A stretch of 64,000 nt of DNA from Gnetum montanum (lineage: Eukaryota > Streptophyta > Gnetopsida > Gnetales > Gnetaceae): contig MNCI01016028.1 in assembly GCA_015680685.1 (NCBI GenBank), positions 85,538-149,537 on the forward strand, read 5' to 3'. Below the pieces are notes generated by a model. It saw nothing but the letters and a program-made list of their open reading frames with translations, made no database searches and had not been told where the DNA came from. Shown one piece after another: positions 1-10,464 of this stretch. A program made the translations under genes and the position numbers. Each line of letters opens with the position of its first letter. Position 1 is the first letter of the stretch.

Positions 1-139
1 GTTGAGATTGGTGGGAGTTAAGCCTAAATTTCAAAATTTTAAATTTTGGGTTGTGGGCCCTACTATATGCCTTCCCTCTTATCCAACAATTGCATCAAGG
101 TTGAGTTTTGACCACTTTTAATAATTAAAGCAATATTTT
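1..139. other. Flank of the E1 insertion site, probably interior of element A
   Basis: No reading frame is recognisable. The stretch ends in ATTTT (135-139), which recurs at 10460-10464 on the far side of E1, so 1-139 and the sequence after 10464 were contiguous before E1 inserted. Because sequence after 10464 leads into the spacer of the Tat-like element A, this flank is most simply the upstream part of the same spacer. That is inference; no domain in the 139 bases proves it. Confidence 0.5.
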
Positions 140-925
140 TGATGAGTGGAGAGGTACCCCTACATTCAACCATATGAATATGAGCATTTCATGCATGATT
201 TGGTCAAACTCCAAGGACCAAGTGCTTATGTGCCTTAATGGAACACTCAAGGTTAATCAATCGTTGTCTTTCCAAACTTACTTCTATTGTCATGGTTGTA
301 TGGTTAAGTAAGCTTGAGGTATATGATTTTTATAGCTTTTTTTTTTATGTCTTCTGCTAATAAAGGAGAGGGAGAGAGAACTAAGTGGCTAACTTACATT
401 AACTATTCATTAACTAGTTTCTAAATGTTCCTAACACTAGTATCCATTCCCACTTGTTGTACACATCCTGAACTAGTGCAACGCTACTAGGATTACCAAA
501 TGCTAATCGTTACTGGGTTACTAAGCGCTACACGCATGCTCGAAGTGGTCGTATTGAGTGTATTTAACTAAGGAGATTGAAGGTTGAGAGAGATATTAAT
601 TAACTAGGAAAGCATTAAACAATAATTAATTACTAATTAGCTTAATCTATATGCTACAAGGTTTATCATAAAGTTTGTCTTTATTGCCATACACAAAATT
701 GTGCTCAGGTACAAATTACTCGAGTAAAGATCCGTTCACTCTATGACTCCTCCTATGGGCACATAGAAATAATTCTAACTTTGGAATGACAAAATTACAA
801 GAGTCTGGCTAAGGGTCTAAATCTAATTTTATGGAAACCAAGGGCGCTGCCTCTTATTTATAGAGGATGAGGCAGGATGTGATATCACATATGCAATATC
901 GCATACGTGATATCGCAGTTCATCA
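140..925 (-). repeat. E1 3' LTR (left)
   Basis: A 786-bp LTR bounded by TGATGA and TCATCA. It matches the right-hand LTR at 9228-10459, both LTRs of E2 (inverted) and the block at 52029-52805. In element orientation (minus) it has U3 with repeated ATATC boxes (879-917 on plus), a TATAAATA box (complement of 855-862) and the sequence leading to the CA end at 140. It is intact apart from point changes. Confidence 0.92.
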
Positions 926-935
926 TACCCCCATG
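926..935 (-). other. E1 polypurine tract
   Basis: On the minus strand, the sequence directly before the 3' LTR reads CATGGGGGTA. The same GGGGGTA precedes the 3' LTR of E2 on the plus strand (58329-58335). This is the expected place for plus-strand DNA priming in reverse transcription. Confidence 0.75.
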
Positions 936-1125
936 ATTGAATGAAAACTTATCCTTAAGTTCCTTAAAAAATATTGGGAAGGTATGGGATTATTGACTTG
1001 AATGAAAACTAATGGTGAATGGGATGACATGTGAATGGATCAACATTACAATACATGGAAACATTAGTGTTCATGACTACAAAAGTGAATACTATACACA
1101 ATTAACATCTAGCCTTATTTGGTAG

Positions 1126-1386
1126 CTAAAAGAAAATAGAGAGAGAGAGAAAAGGAGAAGACGTGTAGCTGCTGATGCCAAGATTGTGCCTTTCATTGTC
1201 CATCCATAGCTGCGCTATCAATCTTGTTCCTTGCACAATCATTCTAGTACCAGTCCATCCTAAGTGTTTCCTCCAGGCCCAGTCCATTGCTGTATGATTG
1301 CCATATGCACACACAACATAGTCACATATGAGCAAGGATAAGCAAATCATAATATAGTTGATACCTTGCCTCGATGTAAGGTCCAT
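1126..1386 (-). CDS. Small sense ORF in the env position of E1, unknown function
   Basis: An 86-codon frame on the element's sense strand, between the antisense frame and the polypurine tract. Residues about 9-28 form a hydrophobic stretch (INYIMICLSLLICDYVVCA) like a signal peptide or membrane anchor. The middle is rich in Trp and basic residues, and the end is hydrophobic again. E2 has a related stretch at about 57960-58135 on its sense strand (shared patterns W-G-W-T-x-T-R and RHNL), broken by at least one stop and a frame change. I recognise no family. It may be a remnant of an envelope-like region or a chance conserved frame. Confidence 0.4.
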   Translation of the reverse strand: MDLTSRQGINYIMICLSLLICDYVVCAYGNHTAMDWAWRKHLGWTGTRMIVQGTRLIAQLWMDNERHNLGISSYTSSPFLSLSIFF

Positions 1387-1491
1387 TGGCTGAGTTGTGA
1401 TATGGCCAATACAGATTCTAGAGATATAACACTAGTGACTACCTAAGGTGTACGAGTTAGGAAAAATTGAAAAAATTGGACCAGGGCCCCC

Positions 1492-1947
1492 ATGACTAAG
1501 AGCGATCCTCTAGTAGTGATAGAATGGAAAAAGATAAGGAATAAGAAAGATGGAGAAAAAGAAATAATGACAACATCGATAAAATGGATGTCAGAGATGG
1601 GAATGAAAAAAAAAAGTTGATTGCGGAAATGTTTAAAGGAAAGAAGTTAATTGATGTGCCAAATAGGAATGCTAGTGGGTCCTCCCCAAAGTGGGCTCAT
1701 GTCCTTAATGCCCTAACAAATCCACATTCAAAGAGGTTGTAGGCTCTAGAAATTTCATTTGGGAGCAAGAGTTAAAGACTTAACCACAAGAATTCACCAA
1801 AGAGAAAATAATGCATCAACCAAAATATAGACTACTGATACAACCGGCAATGAAGTGGAAAATGGAGAAAGAATTATGGGGAGAAGAGAATGGAATGGAG
1901 TCCCAAGAGCAAGGTGGTGTACAGCCCCCTTGTGTACTTATGGCTAA
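1492..1947 (+). pseudogene. Antisense frame between integrase and 3' LTR of E1
   Basis: This frame runs opposite to the element. It starts MTKSDP and, after a frameshift near 1570-1580, continues with a stretch containing MDVRDGNE, KGKKL and NRNASGSSP, then ALTNP. E2 carries the same frame, also antisense (57741 down to the N gap at 57290), with MTKTKP, MDVMDGDE, KEKKL, KRNASGSSP and ALTNP. Similar residues on the antisense strand of two diverged copies suggest this was once a coding frame. It is Lys-rich and hydrophilic, and no domain is recognised. In E1 it has stops and a frameshift. Antisense ORFs at this position are known from some plant gypsy elements of the Tat group (Grande, RIRE2). 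Confidence 0.55.
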
Positions 1948-2888
1948 TGTGACTGAGTAGATCTCATTCCAAATCCAACCTCAAAAAATCCACATCCAGT
2001 GACTTCACATTAATACACTTGGCCAATCCATCCACTTGAAGTAACAAGAATGCTTTCGCTAAAGAGTCACCACCATTCCAAGGAAAATGAGAAAAGGAGA
2101 AGTAGGAAGTGAGAAAGGGCCTTAGTTAGAGGGAACATATCTATTTAGTTCCATAACCAGTGCTTGTAGCCTAGATGATTATTTTTTCTAAGGGGTGTGC
2201 TTTGAATTCTCACTACTTTTTTTGTGTGTGAGAACCACACCATGCAAAGACTTATTTTTATTGGCTCAACTTCCTGATAATGGAGCAATGTCCGAATGGT
2301 AAGAAAACTCAAGAAGAAAATATCCAAGCACCCAAGAGAATAGCTAGAACAAATGCATGAAATCCCTTTGAAGTCACACGCTTTTTAGTCCTTGAGTCCT
2401 TCCTTAGTTTGAGAAATGCCCAGTCACTAATTTGTTAATAGTTTTATTATTAAAGAAGGGGATTGTACAGTTCCAAGTCAAGAGAGATCATAGAAATTCA
2501 TGGATGCATGGATGACATGGACTCATTGCCTATTATATCAAAAGAACCATACCTTAGTATCAGCATTATAACTTAAATGTAAAAACCAAACATTAGTAAT
2601 CAATAGAATACAGTTCATACCACCATCATGAGCACTTATTAGGTGATGAATCTAATAAAACAAAAATAAAAACAAACATAAAAACAAGAAAAAAAATAAA
2701 ACAAACAGTCACACAAAGAAATGAGAAAGTATAAATGATGGTGCAAAAAAAAAAAAACAAGAAAAAATAAAGAAATTTATAAAAAAAAGTGTAAAAAAAA
2801 AATTTAAAAAGGAATTGAGGGCCTCGAATGGTTAGCAGAGGTGGCCATCTACCCCATGACTGAGTTGGAAGGAGGAGATTCAAAATAG
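1948..2888 (-). other. E1 non-coding spacer downstream of integrase
   Basis: No convincing coding sequence. The portion 2640-2815 is a low-complexity A-rich stretch on plus (T-rich in element sense). E2 has a matching T-rich stretch at 56325-56450, so it is a family feature. The short frames here (for example 2145-2327 and 2626-2883 on minus) are compositional. Confidence 0.7.
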
Positions 2889-4080
2889 TGAGCAGGGTTG
2901 TCCCTTCTCAGAGGTATTATGTGCACTGGCCATTCTAAGTTCATGGAAGGGTTTGGTCTATTGCACATTGACTAATAATCTCTTATCAGGGCTCTCAGTT
3001 TTGTAAATGGTCATGGTTCCTGAAGGAAAGGTTGCATGAATAATGTAAGGTCCTTTCCATAGTGTTTGAAATTTTGTGCGTTGTGGCACATGTGTGGGGT
3101 TTCAGTAGAGAACCTTATCTCCTGGTTGATACTTAACCTTTTGCATCTTCAAGTCATAACATTGCTTGTTATATGCCTTGTGCAACTCATTTGATGATAA
3201 GGTAGCTAATCAGTTTTCATCTAGCACGTTTAAAGTTGCCAACCTTTGTTTCTATGCTAGATCAAGGTCAAGGTGAAGGTCACAAGCTGTTGATAGTGTA
3301 CAGAGCTTGGTTTGAATTGGAAGTGTTGGAAGGTTTCCATACACTAACTCATAGGGAGAGTAGCCTATAGGGAGTTTCTAGGTGGAGTGGTATGCCCAAA
3401 GAGCATCATTTAGTTTAGTGCTCCAATCTCGTGTATACTTGTTAATTATCCTAGTCAATATTTTAGTGATCTCACTATTGGTAACCTCAGCTTGTTCGTT
3501 AGCTTGGGGGTGATAAGGTGTAGTCAATTTATGTTCAACCCCTAAGAATTACATTAACTTTCAAAAATTTGCACCTGTGAAGTGTGTTCCATTATTTGAA
3601 ATAAGTGCACATGGCATACCAAACCTATTTACGATTTGTTGTTGCACAAATCATGTAGCTGTAGATGATGTGTAGTCTTTAACAGCAGTTACTTTAGCCC
3701 ATTTTGTTAAATAGTCTATGACAACTACAATGTAAGCTTTTCCATTGGACATTGGTGTAATGGACCTCATAAAGTCTATTTCCCAAATGTCGAAGGGTTC
3801 TAATGGTTGAATCCATTATTGCGGATCCTCTATTTTAGCAATCATTCCCCCATCACGTTGATAGCGCTTACAAGATTGGACAAATTAATGGACATCTCAA
3901 AATAATGTTGGCCAGTAATATCTTGCAAGCAAGATCTTAATAGCCATTTGTCTCCCCGCATAGTGACCCCCACAAGGGCCCTCATGAGCATCTTGGAGAA
4001 CTCTCAGTTGGTCTACATTGGGCACACACCATCAAACTAAGCTATCAGGACACACTTTGTAAAGTTATCCATTGTATCTC
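2889..4080 (-). pseudogene. E1 integrase (pol), decayed
   Basis: Translation in pieces on minus gives an HHCC-type zinc-binding N-terminus (HEGPCGGHYAG, then CKRYQRDG, where the second Cys of the CxxC pair is Tyr) and the catalytic core: first Asp in WEIDFM, second motif changed from DNGTHF to NNGTHF (codon 3594-3596), and the Glu motif intact in QAEVTN (codon 3486-3488). The C-terminal part includes PTHVPQRTKFQTLWKGPY. Several in-frame stops are present. The loss of the second catalytic Asp alone would make it inactive. It acts downstream of RT/RNase H in the polyprotein. Confidence 0.88.
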
Positions 4081-4209
4081 CATGAAGTACTTGGATCTAT
4101 GAAGAAACTATTGTTTCTTCCTAAGGTCAAGCTCCTGTGGTGTTTGTTGAATAAGGAGATAGGTGAGAATGCTACTATAACAGTTCGTCTCCATGGGTAG
4201 TTGGTTATT

Positions 4210-5560
4210 CACTACACCGGAAAAAAGAGCTTCATCGGGAAAATGATTAGACATTACATATTCATCCTCTTTGCTATCCTAGCACAACCAAGATAAATGA
4301 TCTTCAACTATGTTCTCGGTGCCTTTTCGATCGATCATCATTAGATCGAACTCCTATAGGATTACCAGCCATCGTATAATACGAGGGCTAACCATTGGCT
4401 CATTCATGAGGAACTAGATTACACTATGATCCATGTGGATGAACACTTTGTAACCTAACACATAGTGCCTAAACTTATCCAGTGCAAACACTACAGTCAT
4501 TAATTTTTTCTCTGTAGTTGTGTAGTTAAGTTGTGCACTAGTGATACTTCTACTTGCACAGTGGATATAGTAAGGGCATTTTTGGTCATCTAACTATGTA
4601 ATTACAGCTCGTAAGGAATAATTGGACACGTCAGTCATGATGTGGAATGGTCTGGACCAGTTAGGAGCTTGTAGAATAGGAGTTTCTACTAGCTTTTGTT
4701 TCAGGGTTTGGAATGCTTGTTCACATTTCCTGGTCCACTCAAAAGGTACGTCCTTCTTTGTTAGCTCTACCAATGGTTTGGCAATCTTGGAGAAGTTCTC
4801 AATGAATCTCCTATAGTAGCCAGTGTGTCCAAGGAATGACCGAATGTCTTTCATAGTTTTTGGTTTATGGGCGATTCCTTGTATGACCCTAATTTTATCT
4901 GGGTCTACCTCTATTCCTACATGTGAAACCTTATGCCCAAGTACTATGCCTTCTTGGACCATTAAATGGATTTTCTACTAGTTGAGCCTTAGATTGGTTT
5001 CTATGCATCTTTTTAGCACTTGCTCTAATTGGTCCAAGGCTTAATCAAAACTTGTTCCATAGGTGGAGAGGTCGTCCATAAAGACTTCCACTTCATTCCC
5101 TATCTGCTGTTGGAATATACTTAGAAATAGACATTGAAATGTGGCAAGAGCATTACACAAGCCAAACGGAATTTGTTTATATGCAAACATTCCCCAAGAA
5201 CTGGTGAACATTGTCTTGGCTTGGTCTTCTCAGGCTATCTATATTTGGTTGTATCCGCTATAGCCATCCAGAAAATTGTAATAGCGATGCCCTGCTATGG
5301 TGTCTAAAAATTGGTCAAAAAATGGCAACAGAAAGTGATCCTTAAATGTTTCCATGTTCAGTAGCCTAAAATCTATGCACACCCTCCATTTTCCTTCCTT
5401 TTTAGGCATGATTACTAGAGGGCTACTCCATTCACTATCAATAATGGGATATATGAACCCAGCCTTAAGAAGCTGTTCTATTTTTTCTTTTACTACTTTC
5501 TTCAATTTTGGGTTCAATCGCCTCTGTGGTTGTTTTCAAGGTTTCATGGAGGGGTCAGTA
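4210..5560 (-). pseudogene. E1 reverse transcriptase and RNase H (pol), decayed
   Basis: Read from 5560 downward on minus: the RT start (PKLKKVVKEKIEQLLKAGFI), the palm motif FLDGYSGYNQI, the catalytic box VFMDD (FMDD at 5071-5082), the thumb segment EGIVLGHKVS and RSFLGHTGYYRRFI, then an RNase H region from about 4600 (DQFxxL-type motifs, ending in the DHLSW box near 4270). Stops and small indels break it into the pieces 5239-5517 and 4594-4962. The motifs are typical of plant non-chromoviral Ty3/gypsy RTs and most like the Athila lineage as I remember it. Confidence 0.9.
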
Positions 5561-5599
5561 TAAATCCTATGCTGGCATATCCTAGGATCTATTCTAGTT

Positions 5600-6480
5600 A
5601 ATTTGGGATATGACCAGGTAAAGGCTTTTGACCACTTGTTTATTACTTTCAGGAGTCTTCCTTTTTATTTGGAAGTAAGTCTTGCGTTGATGATTATTGG
5701 TTTTCCATTTTCAAAGATCATATATTCTAGACTGGTGGGCAATGGTTTTAATTCTAGGGGCTCTTGTTTGAATTTTTCAAGAATTTCCAACTTCCCCCAA
5801 TTGATGTTTTTAAGGTTAAGGCTTGGAAGTTGGCAGTGGACTTGCTCTAGTGCATCTATGCTTTTGATGTAAGCACAAGTTATTTCCTTAGTTAGTTCCA
5901 TGCACATGAGTAAGTTGCTCTCTTGATTAGCTATTAGCCACTGGGTGTCTTCTTGTTGTGTGGCTGCTGCATATAAGCACTTTTGTATGTTAATGTATTA
6001 TGCACACTGGTTGCATGCAGGCAATGCTAAACTTTGCACAACCCATGATCTCTACACGCAATTGCACCCTGTATCATTGTATGTGATGCATGGAACCTTC
6101 TTCTTCTCGATCTTTCTAAAAGTGTTCTCCTTAGATATTTCCAAGGAAAGATCATGGATTCCTAGGCATGCATCTATAGTACTTATCCATGTCCTTCCCA
6201 TTATGATTGGAAAGTCCCCTTTACCATTATCCACTTGTATCACTAGGAAATCAGCTGGGTACGACCACCCACACACAGTGGTGACGATGTCCTCCACCAA
6301 TCCCAAGGGAATAGTGATGGACTGGTTAGCTAGCTCTAGGTGATTATTGCTCTTCTTCAAAGGTAGGCAGGTTCCAGGCTTTATACATTTCTTGCAATAT
6401 TAAGTTGACTCTAGAACCTGGATCTAGAAGAGCTTTGCATGGCTCATTCCAAGTGATTTGGAGATAGACTAGAGGGCCCC
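5600..6480 (-). pseudogene. E1 retropepsin-like protease and linker (pol), decayed
   Basis: On minus near 6480-6400 is NEPCKALLDPGSRVNLI, the retropepsin active-site strand with the usual D-T/S-G replaced by DPG. Further along, PIIMGRTWISTIDACLG corresponds to the conserved C-terminal strand (I-x-GR-x-W/F-L). A linker follows, containing EQVHCQLPSLNLKNINWGKL, and leads to RT. The substitution in the active-site triplet and frame breaks imply no activity. The matching part of E2 (52806-53746) has DLGSGVN. Confidence 0.82.
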
Positions 6481-7131
6481 CAAGATCAGATAATTTCCTA
6501 AGAAGGTGGCCAACCTTGATCTAGTCAGTAATGACATGTGTTAACATGACCGTATGCGTTTAGCTCGGTGTTTGGTTCTAAGGAGCTCTGAAGCTTTATT
6601 TGATGGGGAGGCATTCAGAGGTTCAACTGCTTGTGGTTGTAATGGCTTAGTTAGACTATTGGTTCTAAAGAAAGGTATTTTCTTCATACAGTTGTCAGAA
6701 CCATCAGTGGGTTGAGGATTTATAGCCCTTGTGACATTGCATTATTGTGGTTAAGTAGGGAGTTCCCCTTGCATTGATGGAGTGGGTGGTAATGGAGTTA
6801 TTGATGGGAGAGCTACGGATGGATTTGAAGGATGGTATATTTGTGGGTTATCTCTCCTAGGAGAAGGAGTTTTATGATACTCATAGCCTTGGTAGTGATG
6901 TTGTATTGTAACATGACCAATAGAGTCACATGGAGAGATTGGATGCTACACATAGTAGCCATATGGATCAGGTTGCCAGTATGGGTATTGTTGCCTTGGT
7001 GGTGGCATCCCCCATGATTGTGGTTATTGCCACTATTGATGTTGCTCAAAAGGTTGTGGTGGTGTTCCACTTGGATAATATGTTGAAGGTTCATGGAATT
7101 GCCTTGGGTTACTTTGGGGATAAGGTAACCG
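6481..7131 (-). other. E1 gag-protease linker, low complexity
   Basis: This lies between the zinc knuckle and the protease. In translation it is rich in His, Asn, Gln, Pro and Gly, with no domain. The short frames on both strands (6813-7166) follow from this composition. In E2 this whole segment is missing and an LTR-like block stands in its place. Confidence 0.6.
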
Positions 7132-9083
7132 TCAAGGTGCTTGCCATTTATTTAGTCGTTGGTTGAGTGTATACACCCCAAACTCTTGTAGATGTGAGAT
7201 CACTGGGCAACATCCCTTAGGATGGTTGTATTGGCATATCTCGCATCCACTATCATTGTTCATGTATAAATCCACAACCTCTTCTGTGATGGCCATTTTT
7301 CCCTTACCCTTGTTACATGCATTTTCCACTTCTCTCTTTCTCTTTTTGTCGCAGTCACTACCTTGCTCCCTAGACTCCTCTACAATTTTAAGAATAATTT
7401 CAAACCTACTATCCAAGGAGTCCCTCATTTGGTCTACCTTTGCCAATACTTCTGATGTTAACTTTTGGAGAGGCAAAGTTTCCCTATTCACCATCTCTTC
7501 GAGTGGTGACTCTTCTTCCTCCTCTCCAAATCTTAGTCCCCTTTTTCGGAGGGAAGGATCTCAGTTGTATTCTTCTGCACTTTCTCTCTTTCATAGCTCA
7601 CCTTCTTCTTTGGCTACTTGCTCTAGCAATCTATGAATTGTATGAGACCTAAGCTCTGATAAACTTCCTTAGGCGTACGTCCCAAGGGTTCTTCTTGTTT
7701 CATGCCTAAGTCCATTCACGAGATGGCATAGTTGATCCTGCTGCGAATAACCATGGCCAGGGCAATGATGTAATAGTGCATAATAGTAGCCCATGGTAGC
7801 ATCCAAGGGTTCATGATTTCCTTACTTCCATCCTTGGATTTTCTTCCATAGGTTAGACACTCTGGAGTACATTTGGTACTTATCATTGAAGAGTTCTAAC
7901 ATTGTACTCCACCTTTGAATGGATTCTAGTTCTAGGGACCGGTACTAGCTTTCAGCTTCTTTCACTAGTGTCCTTTGGAACAACTTCAGTTTTTTCCATT
8001 CATTTTCTATGTTTTGCAAGGCACATGCATCGTGGAATGCTTGTAAATGATTTTGAGGATCAGCATTGTATCCCCTTTCAAATCATGAGATGTTGTTCAT
8101 GTCTAACCTCTTGATCCTACTATCCTTTTGATGCCTTGTTGGAACTCTTACAACCTCCGTTATATCTAGCATGCTTCTAGTTGTGAGTAGGGGTTCTTCG
8201 TGATCATCTCGTTCATAGCGTCTTTGGTGTCTATGTAATTCCCCACTCTCCCTTATTCTATGCCTTGATTCTTTAAAGTGCCCTCGTCCTCGTTCTCGAC
8301 TGTCTCATTGATGACTTTCACTTTGTTTTCCCTTATCCTCATGATTGGTTTCCCTATGACTACATCTAGACACTGAAGGAGAGGGTGAAGATGATGATGA
8401 AGGTGAAGAAGAAGGAGAACCATTGCCATGATGGTGTTTTCTACCTTCTCTTTAGTGGTCTCAGGCTCGATCGTGATCATGATCAGAACATCCACGCTTA
8501 TCGTGTGTTTGTGTTCCTTCGTTGAACACCTTGTGTTCATGGGTATCAGAACTAGGGTTTTGAATAGTGGAGTGGAGGTTTTGATACACCAACCCTAACC
8601 AATGTTAGAAGGAGGAACATCATTTTATGGGGAACCTGTTGAGGTAGGTTTATCATCCTCAATTTCACTCAAAATGTGTGGAGTGTCATGGGGCCATTTA
8701 TCCTTCAAAGATGTATGGTATCTCTCCTATTGCAAGTCCCTTTGATGTTGCACTTCTGTGGGATGATAGTCTCTTTATTCATGATCACATGCAACATATT
8801 TTGCATATAAAAGTGGCATGCCTATTCGTGTGAGAGCACAAAGGAGCATGTTGGAAACTGATCAGTTTGGAGGCAACACTATGTTACCCTCCAAGTCTCT
8901 CCAATGTAGTTGTTCATCTTGGTGGAGAATAAAGGTGAAATTAGGCACATAATCATCAAGATGAGTATATACCACATGAAACTATTGAGAAATTGGTGGA
9001 TCCTGGTTACGTGTATTATGCCGCTGACTGCCTCTTGCATTAGTCCTAAGTGGTGAAGTGCTCTTATGTGAAGAAGAAGACAT
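7132..9083 (-). pseudogene. E1 gag, decayed
   Basis: The likely start is the ATG at 9083 on minus (protein MSSSSHKSTS), because E2 has an equivalent MSSS start at 50202, also about 130 bases after the primer site. The order is: N-terminal region with FHVVYTHLDDYVPNF; a Ser/Arg-rich low-complexity part (8540-8250); a retrotransposon gag domain with GYNADPQNHLQAFHDACAL (about 8050) and ESWYRSLELESIQRW; a basic linker; and a zinc-knuckle-like CEICQYNHPKGCC (7215-7255). The stretch 7132-7494 is still open. It would form the capsid/nucleocapsid of virus-like particles. Confidence 0.82.
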
Positions 9084-9208
9084 CTTGTCTTATTCAGTGT
9101 GCAATGTACTGTTGTCTCATCTTTCTTTGATTAACCCTAAGGGTTTGTTCTAACATTCCAATGATATGAATGATTTCCTATGTTCTACGCAGCACACAAA
9201 CAACTAAG
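9084..9208 (-). other. E1 untranslated leader between primer site and gag
   Basis: About 125 bases, with no ORF. E2 has a similar leader at 50089-50201, sharing the run from the primer site (GACTTAGTTG) through the motif AACCCTTAGGGTT. Confidence 0.7.
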
Positions 9209-9226
9209 TCCCAAGCAACGGTGCCA
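9209..9226 (-). other. E1 primer-binding site, tRNA-Asp type
   Basis: One base after the end of the 5' LTR, the minus strand reads TGGCACCGTTGCTTGGGA. This is close to TGGCGCCGTTGCCGGGGA, the complement of the 3' end of plant tRNA-Asp as I recall it (3 mismatches). E2 has TGGCACCGTTGCCAGAGA at 50071-50088. Asp-tRNA priming is usual for Athila-group elements. Confidence 0.85.
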
Positions 9227-9227
9227 A

Positions 9228-10459
9228 TGAAGAGTGGCAAGTTACCCCTACACTCAACCATATGAATACGAGCATTTCACACATGATCCGATTGAACTCC
9301 AAGGACCAAGTGCTTATGCACCTTAATGGAACACTTAGGGTTATTCAATCGTTATCTTTCCAAACTTACTTGTATTGTCACGGTTGTATGGTTAAGTAAG
9401 TTTGAGGTATATGATTTTTATATTTTTTATGTCTTCTACTAATAAAGGAGAGGGAGAGAGAACTAAGTGGCTAACTTACATTAACTATTCATTAACTAGT
9501 TTCTAAATGTTCCTAACACTAGTATCCATTCCCACTTGCCATACACATCTTGAACCAGTGCAACATTGCTAGGATTACCAAATGCTAATCGTTACTGGGT
9601 TACCAAGCGCTACACNNNNNNNNNNNNNNNNNNNNNNNNNNNNNNNNNNNNNNNNNNNNNNNNNNNNNNNNNNNNNNNNNNNNNNNNNNNNNNNNNNNNN
9701 NNNNNNNNNNNNNNNNNNNNNNNNNNNNNNNNNNNNNNNNNNNNNNNNNNNNNNNNNNNNNNNNNNNNNNNNNNNNNNNNNNNNNNNNNNNNNNNNNNNN
9801 NNNNNNNNNNNNNNNNNNNNNNNNNNNNNNNNNNNNNNNNNNNNNNNNNNNNNNNNNNNNNNNNNNNNNNNNNNNNNNNNNNNNNNNNNNNNNNNNNNNN
9901 NNNNNNNNNNNNNNNNNNNNNNNNNNNNNNNNNNNNNNNNNNNNNNNNNNNNNNNNNNNNNNNNNNNNNNNNNNNNNNNNNNNNNNNNNNNNNNNNNNNN
10001 NNNNNNNNNNNNNNNNNNNNNNNNNNNNNNNNNNNNNNNNNNNNNNNNNNNNNNNNNNNNNNNNNNNNNNNNNNNNNNNNNNNNNNNNNNNNNNNNNNNN
10101 NNNNNNNNNNNNNNNNNNNNNNNNNNNNNNNNNNNNNNNNNNNNNNNNNNNNNNNNNNNNNNNTTATCATAAAGTTCATCTTTATTGCCGTACACAAAAT
10201 TGTGCTCAAGTACAAATTGCTCGAATAAAGATCCATTCACTCTATGACTCCTACTGTGAGCACACAGAAATAATTCTAACTCTAGAATGACAAAACTACA
10301 AGAGTCTAGCTAAGGGTCTAAATCTAATTTTATGGGAACCAAGGATGCCACCTCTTATTTATAGAAGATGATGTAGGATGCGATATCACATATGCGATAT
10401 CACCTGGTGGATGTGATATCATGTACACAATATCACATACACAATATCATGGTTCATCA
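9228..10459 (-). repeat. E1 5' LTR (right), with assembly gap
   Basis: It begins TGAAGAGTGG and ends GTTCATCA, matching the left LTR along its whole readable length. The N block 9616-10163 replaces a part that is only about 130 bases long in the left LTR, so the gap is oversized and the true LTR is near 0.8 kb. The ATATC boxes at 10378-10452 are more numerous here than in the left LTR. Confidence 0.9.
9616..10163. other. Assembly gap (548 N)
   Basis: A run of N inside the E1 5' LTR. The long open frames that cross it are artefacts of unknown bases. Confidence 0.99.
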
Positions 10460-10464
10460 ATTTT

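Larger units (their letters stand above)
140..10459 (-). mobile_element. E1: complete, decayed Ty3/gypsy LTR retrotransposon (Athila-like)
   Basis: Two related LTRs (140-925 and 9228-10459) both begin TGA and end TCATCA and are flanked by the 5-bp duplication ATTTT. Read on the minus strand the order is 5' LTR, primer site, gag, protease, RT, RNase H, integrase, spacer with an antisense frame, a small sense ORF, polypurine tract, 3' LTR. Integrase after RNase H places it in Ty3/gypsy. The tRNA-Asp-like primer site, the FMDD RT box and the long 3' spacer fit the Athila lineage; the lineage is an inference from remembered motifs. Every coding region has stops or frameshifts. It is a nested insertion and therefore younger than its host sequence. 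Confidence 0.9.

Noticed and set aside
9566-10240. Long open frames of 196-221 codons on both strands
   Set aside because: They run through the 548-base N block and contain almost no known residues.
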